The position numbers were made by a program, and so were the translations under genes. From an uncultured Agromyces sp. (GTDB taxonomy: Bacteria > Actinomycetota > Actinomycetes > Actinomycetales > Microbacteriaceae): DNA of 64,000 nucleotides. The stretch covers positions 62,001 through 126,000 of the forward strand of contig CAJXGN010000001.1 of assembly GCA_913053875.1 (NCBI GenBank). The letters run 5' to 3'. This document shows positions 62,591-64,000 of the stretch, piece by piece. The first letter of the stretch is position 1, and every line of letters starts with the position of its first letter. Below the pieces are notes generated by a model. The model saw only the letters and a program-made list of their open reading frames with translations. It was not told the origin of the DNA and made no database searches.

Positions 62591-64000
62591 CGCTTCGTTC
62601 CCTTCGCCTGGCGCTTGGGCGTTCGCGCGGACTTCCTCGGCGCCTCGACGGCGGCCGCCTCGGACGCGGCGACATGCGTCCGCGCCGGGCGGGCGGCGCC
62701 GGCGGGTGCGAGGTACGCAGCCAGTCCGTGCCGGCCGCCCTCGCGTCCGTAGCCCGACTCCTTGTAGCCGCCGAACGGACTCGACGGGTCGAACCGGTTG
62801 AACGTGTTCGCCCAGATCACGCCCGCGCGCAGCCGGTCGGCCACCGCGAGGATGCGGCTGCCCTTGTCGGTCCAGATGCCCGCGGAGAGCCCGTACGGCG
62901 TGTTGTTCGCCTTCGCCACGGCCTCGGCCGGGGTGCGGAACGGGAGCACCGAGAGCACCGGCCCGAAGATCTCCTCGCGCGCGATGCGGTGGCTCGTCGA
63001 CACGTTGGTGAAGATCGTCGGCGCGAACCAGAACCCGTCGTCGGGGATCTCGCACTCGGCGGTCCAGCGCTCGGCGCCCTCGTCGACGCCCGCGTCGCTC
63101 AGCTCGCGGATGCGCTCGAGCTGCTCGCGCGAGTTGATCGCGCCGATGTCGGTGTTCTTGTCGAGCGGGTCGCCGAGGCGCAGCGTCGAGAGCCGTGCCT
63201 TGAGGCGCTCGACGACCTCGTCGTGCACGTTCTCCTGCACCAGCAGTCGGCTGCCCGCGCAGCACACGTGGCCCTGGTTGAAGAAGATGCCGTTGACGAT
63301 GCCCTCGATCGCCTGGTCGATCGGCGCATCGTCGAACACGATGTTCGCGGCCTTGCCGCCGAGCTCGAGCGTGAGCTTCGTGTCGGTGCCGGCGACGGTC
63401 TTCGCGATCGCGCGGCCCACGGCGGTCGAGCCGGTGAACGCGACCTTGTCGACGTCGCCGTGCCCGACGAGTGCCGCACCGGTGTCGCCAGCGCCCGTGA
63501 TGATGTTCACCACGCCCGGCGGCAGGTCGGCCTGCTGCACGATCTCGGCGAAGAGCAGCGCGGTGAGCGGCGTCGTCTCGGCGGGCTTCAGCACGACCGT
63601 GTTGCCCGCGGCGAGCGCCGGGGCGATCTTCCACGCGAGCATGAGCAGCGGGAAGTTCCACGGGATCACCTGCGCGGCGACCCCGAGCGAGCGGGGGTCG
63701 GCGCCGAGGCCGGCGTGGTCGAGCTTGTCGGCCCAGCCCGCGTAGTAGAAGAACCACGCGGCCACGAGCGGCACGTCGACGTCGCGGCTCTCCTTGATCG
63801 GCTTGCCGTTGTCGAGGCTCTCGGCGACGGCGAGCTCGCGGGCCCGCTCCTGCAGCAGCCGTGCGATGCGGAACAGGTACTTGCCGCGGTCGCGGCCCGA
63901 CATGCGCGACCACGTGCGCTGGTAGGCGCGTCGGGCGGCCGCGACGGCCGCGTCGACATCGGTCGAATCGGCGCTCGAGATCATCGCGATCCGCTGCTCG
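62587..64000 (-). CDS. Aldehyde dehydrogenase, 5' end cut by window edge
   Basis: At least 470 codons are visible; the frame continues to base 64000 (codons for EQRIA precede the Met at 63984), so the N-terminus is outside. NAD domain [21 protein letters not shown] and FTGSTAVGRAI; catalytic Glu in LELGGKAANIVF and Cys in NQGHVCCAGSRL. The C-terminus has an Ala/Arg/Lys-rich tail (APAGAARPARTHV...KSARTPKRQAKGTKR). Forms a four-base overlap with the non-catalytic partner downstream. Confidence 0.92.
   Translation of the reverse strand, partial: EQRIAMISSADSTDVDAAVAAARRAYQRTWSRMSGRDRGKYLFRIARLLQERARELAVAESLDNGKPIKESRDVDVPLVAAWFFYYAGWADKLDHAGLGADPRSLGVAAQVIPWNFPLLMLAWKIAPALAAGNTVVLKPAETTPLTALLFAEIVQQADLPPGVVNIITGAGDTGAALVGHGDVDKVAFTGSTAVGRAIAKTVAGTDTKLTLELGGKAANIVFDDAPIDQAIEGIVNGIFFNQGHVCCAGSRLLVQENVHDEVVERLKARLSTLRLGDPLDKNTDIGAINSREQLERIRELSDAGVDEGAERWTAECEIPDDGFWFAPTIFTNVSTSHRIAREEIFGPVLSVLPFRTPAEAVAKANNTPYGLSAGIWTDKGSRILAVADRLRAGVIWANTFNRFDPSSPFGGYKESGYGREGGRHGLAAYLAPAGAARPARTHVAASEAAAVEAPRKSARTPKRQAKGTKR

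Overview
This 64-kb window is GC-rich (about 70% or more by eye), densely coding chromosomal DNA from an actinobacterium. Gene content, protein style and gene pairs (CE1758/CE1759-type flavin enzymes, DUF5302, DUF222-HNH, RskA-type anti-sigma, an emfourin-like inhibitor) point to Microbacteriaceae, perhaps Agromyces or a relative; the genus is inference. No tRNA, rRNA, CRISPR array, insertion sequence or prophage is visible. Many starts are GTG, several transcripts look leaderless, and four-base ATGA/GTGA overlaps are common.

Layout. 1-3.7 kb: an aldo/keto reductase-fold protein cut by the window edge, then a TetR-ABC exporter operon. 3.7-16.4 kb: a branched-chain amino acid / leucine catabolic region on the minus strand (biotin-dependent carboxylase pair, acyl-CoA dehydrogenase, MaoC hydratase, CitE-type lyase broken by a one-base frameshift, and the three-gene branched-chain 2-oxoacid dehydrogenase operon). 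It contains two TetR genes, an MBL hydrolase, a GNAT and a pterin dehydratase, and an Lrp-type regulator is divergent from the dehydrogenase. 16.5-31.7 kb: housekeeping and redox genes (pnp, rpsO, thioredoxin-like protein, S9 peptidase, flavin monooxygenases, quinone reductases, an EamA carrier) plus a Tat-exported latex-clearing-protein-like oxygenase.

31.8-38.7 kb: a DUF222-HNH endonuclease behind a perfect SOS box, a hypothetical membrane protein, then an arsenic cluster (ArsR-ArsC fusion, a second ArsC, an orphan PstS-like lipoprotein, a CoA-disulfide-reductase-like flavoprotein). 38.7-44.2 kb: a protealysin-like M4 protease and, 3.2 kb away, its presumed inhibitor emfourin. Between them lies an operon reading DUF4397 surface protein, class F sortase, ECF sigma, RskA-type anti-sigma; the surface protein ends in a sorting-signal-like tail. 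44.2-48.2 kb: FKBP, then the ALDH/DUF779 pair with its GAF regulator. 48.2-64 kb: PrsW, a GlcD-like oxidase, an Ada-AlkA repair fusion, an FAH-family hydrolase, aspartase, NUDIX, phosphofructokinase, a SNF2-type helicase, a CsoR/RcnR-family regulator with a macrodomain protein, a long SDR, and an unusual pair of overlapping aldehyde dehydrogenases, one lacking the catalytic half.

Most of the window is ordinary actinobacterial metabolism. The points most worth following up are the protease/inhibitor genes flanking the sigma-sortase operon, the catalytic-tetrad-less aldo/keto reductase, the frameshifted CitE lyase, the apparent shared TetR operator, the SOS-controlled HNH gene, the arsenic cluster with an orphan phosphate-binding protein, and the recurrent word GGCATCCG/CGGATGCC.
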